A stretch of 64,000 bases of DNA from Planctomycetales bacterium (lineage in GTDB: Bacteria; Planctomycetota; Planctomycetia; Isosphaerales; Isosphaeraceae). A program made the translations under genes and the position numbers. Where the stretch lies: assembly GCA_027452145.1 (NCBI GenBank), contig DAIDHB010000188.1, positions 1 to 64,000 on the forward strand. The letters run 5' to 3'. Below the pieces are notes generated by a model that was not told the origin of the DNA, did not search any database, and saw nothing but the letters and a program-made list of their open reading frames with translations. Of the stretch, positions 62,633 through 64,000 are shown in pieces (position 1 is the stretch's first letter; each line of letters starts with the position of its first letter).

Positions 62633-64000
62633 TCAGGCCAGCACCGGCCGGATGACCTTGCCGGCGACGTCGGTGAGGCGGAAGCGGCGGCCGTTGTAGA
62701 GGTAGGTCAGCCGGGTGTGATCGATGCCCAGCAGGTGCAGGATCGTGGCGTGCAGGTCGTTGATGTGGACCGGGTCGACCGCGGCGGCATATCCTACTTC
62801 GTCGGTCGCGCCGTGGCTGATACCGCCCTTGATGCCGCCGCCGGCCAGCCAGACGGTGAACCCGTGCGGGTTGTGGTCGCGACCGGGCTTGTCGCCGGTC
62901 TGGGCGATCGGTAGGCGGCCGAACTCGCCGCCCCAGATGACCAACGTTTCCTCCAGCAGCCCGCGCTGGGAGAGATCTTCCAGCAGGCCGGCGACCGGGC
63001 GGTCGGTCTCGGCGGCGAAGCCGGCATGGTTTCCCTTGATGTCGTTGTGGCCGTCCCACGAGAGCTGGTTATCCATGCCGCCGGAATAGATCTGGATGAA
63101 TCGGACGCCCCGCTCGGCCAGGCGGCGGGCCGTCAGGCACTGGCGGGCGAAGTGATCGCAACGCGGGTCGCCGACGCCGTATAACCGCTTGACGGGCTCG
63201 GGCTCGGCGTCGATGTCGATCGCCTCGGGCGCGGCGGATTGCATCCGGTAGGCCAGCTCGTAACTCTGAATGCGCGCGGCCAGCTCGGCCTCGGCCTCGG
63301 CGGCGAAATGCTCGTCGTGCAGCTTGCTCGCCCGGTTCAAAAACGCGAGCTGGGCGCGCTGGGTTTCCTCTGTCATCCCGCCGGGGCGCTCGAGGTCGTC
63401 GATGGGCGGGCCGTTCGGGTGCAGGTGTGTTCCCTGGTACACGCCCGGCAGGAACGCGGCGCCCCAGTTGGCCGCGTGGCCCTTGGGCAGGCCGCGGCCT
63501 TTCGGGTCGCTCATCACGACGAAGCCGGGAAGGTTGTCGGCCTCGCTGCCCAGGCCATACGCCACCCACGAGCCGACGCAGGGATAGCCCATCCGTGGCA
63601 GGCCGGTGTTCATCATGAAGAGCGCCGGGGAGTGGTTGTTCGACTCGGTGAAGACCGAGTGTACGAACGCCATCTTGTCCACGTGCCGGCCCAGGTGCGG
63701 GAAGATCTCGGAGACCATCTTGCCGCACTCGCCCCTCGGGGTGAACCGGAAGGGGGATTGCATCAGGGCTCCGACCTGGTTCTTGAAGAAGCCGGTGGTG
63801 TTCTTGAACGATGGGTCGAACTCGCGCATCGACCGGCCGTTCCAGCGCTCGAGTGCCGGCTTGTACTCCCAGGTATCGACCTGGCTCGGGCCGCCGTTGG
63901 TGAAGATCCAGATGACCCGCCTGGCTTTTGCGGCGAAATGACCCGGCCGCGCCGCCATCGGGTTGAGCGGGTTCTCCGCGGCATGTCCCTGGCCGCCCAG
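62633..64000 (-). CDS. DUF1501 protein, N-terminus beyond the window
   Basis: The frame is open from 62633 to the right edge (the 42 bases before ATG 63958 read LGGQGHAAENPLNP, the usual run-in of this family), so the true start lies outside. Features: GHFAAKARRVIWIFTNGGPSQVDTWEYK near the visible N-terminus, then SFxxTDxx-free middle parts and a GGEFGRLPIAQTGDKPGRDHNPHGF segment with the DUF1501 sulfatase-like metal residues. The end (HATILHLLGIDHTRLTYLYNGRRFRLTDVAGKVI) is typical. DUF1501 proteins are among the commonest planctomycete families and usually pair with a DUF1553/DUF1549 (PSD1) cytochrome-type gene; that partner would lie beyond the window. A sulfatase-like hydrolase role is unproven. 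Confidence 0.9.
   Translation of the reverse strand: MGGQGHAAENPLNPMAARPGHFAAKARRVIWIFTNGGPSQVDTWEYKPALERWNGRSMREFDPSFKNTTGFFKNQVGALMQSPFRFTPRGECGKMVSEIFPHLGRHVDKMAFVHSVFTESNNHSPALFMMNTGLPRMGYPCVGSWVAYGLGSEADNLPGFVVMSDPKGRGLPKGHAANWGAAFLPGVYQGTHLHPNGPPIDDLERPGGMTEETQRAQLAFLNRASKLHDEHFAAEAEAELAARIQSYELAYRMQSAAPEAIDIDAEPEPVKRLYGVGDPRCDHFARQCLTARRLAERGVRFIQIYSGGMDNQLSWDGHNDIKGNHAGFAAETDRPVAGLLEDLSQRGLLEETLVIWGGEFGRLPIAQTGDKPGRDHNPHGFTVWLAGGGIKGGISHGATDEVGYAAAVDPVHINDLHATILHLLGIDHTRLTYLYNGRRFRLTDVAGKVIRPVLA

Overview
The window is high-GC DNA, by eye well above 60 percent, and reads as part of a planctomycete chromosome, most likely of the Isosphaeraceae/Gemmataceae type. The evidence is a DUF1559 pseudopilin-like protein (13881-14978), a DUF1501 protein cut by the right edge, a dockerin-type exported protein and a sedolisin protease that both begin with an LExR-type N-terminal motif, several secreted TPR proteins, a GYW-motif protein, and an acyl-carrier-protein-like membrane protein. 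No lineage is proven, because no rRNA, tRNA or CRISPR array was seen.

Layout. 1-536: the start of an IS5-type transposase has landed in the 3' part of a small membrane-protein gene. 700-4215: a permuted ACP-like membrane protein, an MBL-fold hydrolase, a secreted DUF4832 protein and a DinB protein. 4421-7339: hpt and two GT4 glycosyltransferases in one run. 7444-8232: a lower-GC two-gene cassette, a 76-residue protein overlapping a frameshifted MNT/AbiEii-type nucleotidyltransferase. 8248-16464: ClC channel, asparagine synthetase, ROK regulator, DUF1559 protein, serine hydrolase. 16508-25638: a large exported carboxypeptidase-regulatory-domain protein, cupin, SDR, LarA-like DUF2088 protein, GYW/TPR protein and YgfZ.

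25661-39785: a lower-GC NlpC/P60 enzyme, a polytopic glycosyltransferase, an S53 protease with nine Ig-like repeats, a secretin-like exported protein, a redoxin/cytochrome c/copper-monooxygenase fusion, a SolA-like oxidase broken by one amber codon, and a TPR membrane protein. 40123-48936 is the housekeeping core: fumC, a VOC protein, mnmE, yidC, a metallophosphoesterase, tsaB and a methyltransferase. 49007-64000: dockerin-type protein, orphan RND adaptor, STAS protein, eight-TPR protein, phosphate-selective-type porin, UDP-galactopyranose-mutase-like flavoprotein, an 85-residue orphan, a GH57/DUF3536 protein and the partial DUF1501 gene.

Self-complementary and tandem repeats lie between genes: palindromes at 33492-33552, 40001-40045 and 57460-57517, and two opposed heptamer arrays at 41514-41731. 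No complete new defence or biosynthetic system is evident. The most unusual protein is the one at 700-1419, which carries the two halves of an ACP in swapped order around two membrane helices and lacks the phosphopantetheine serine. The nucleotidyltransferase cassette and the multi-domain copper/haem fusion are the next best leads.
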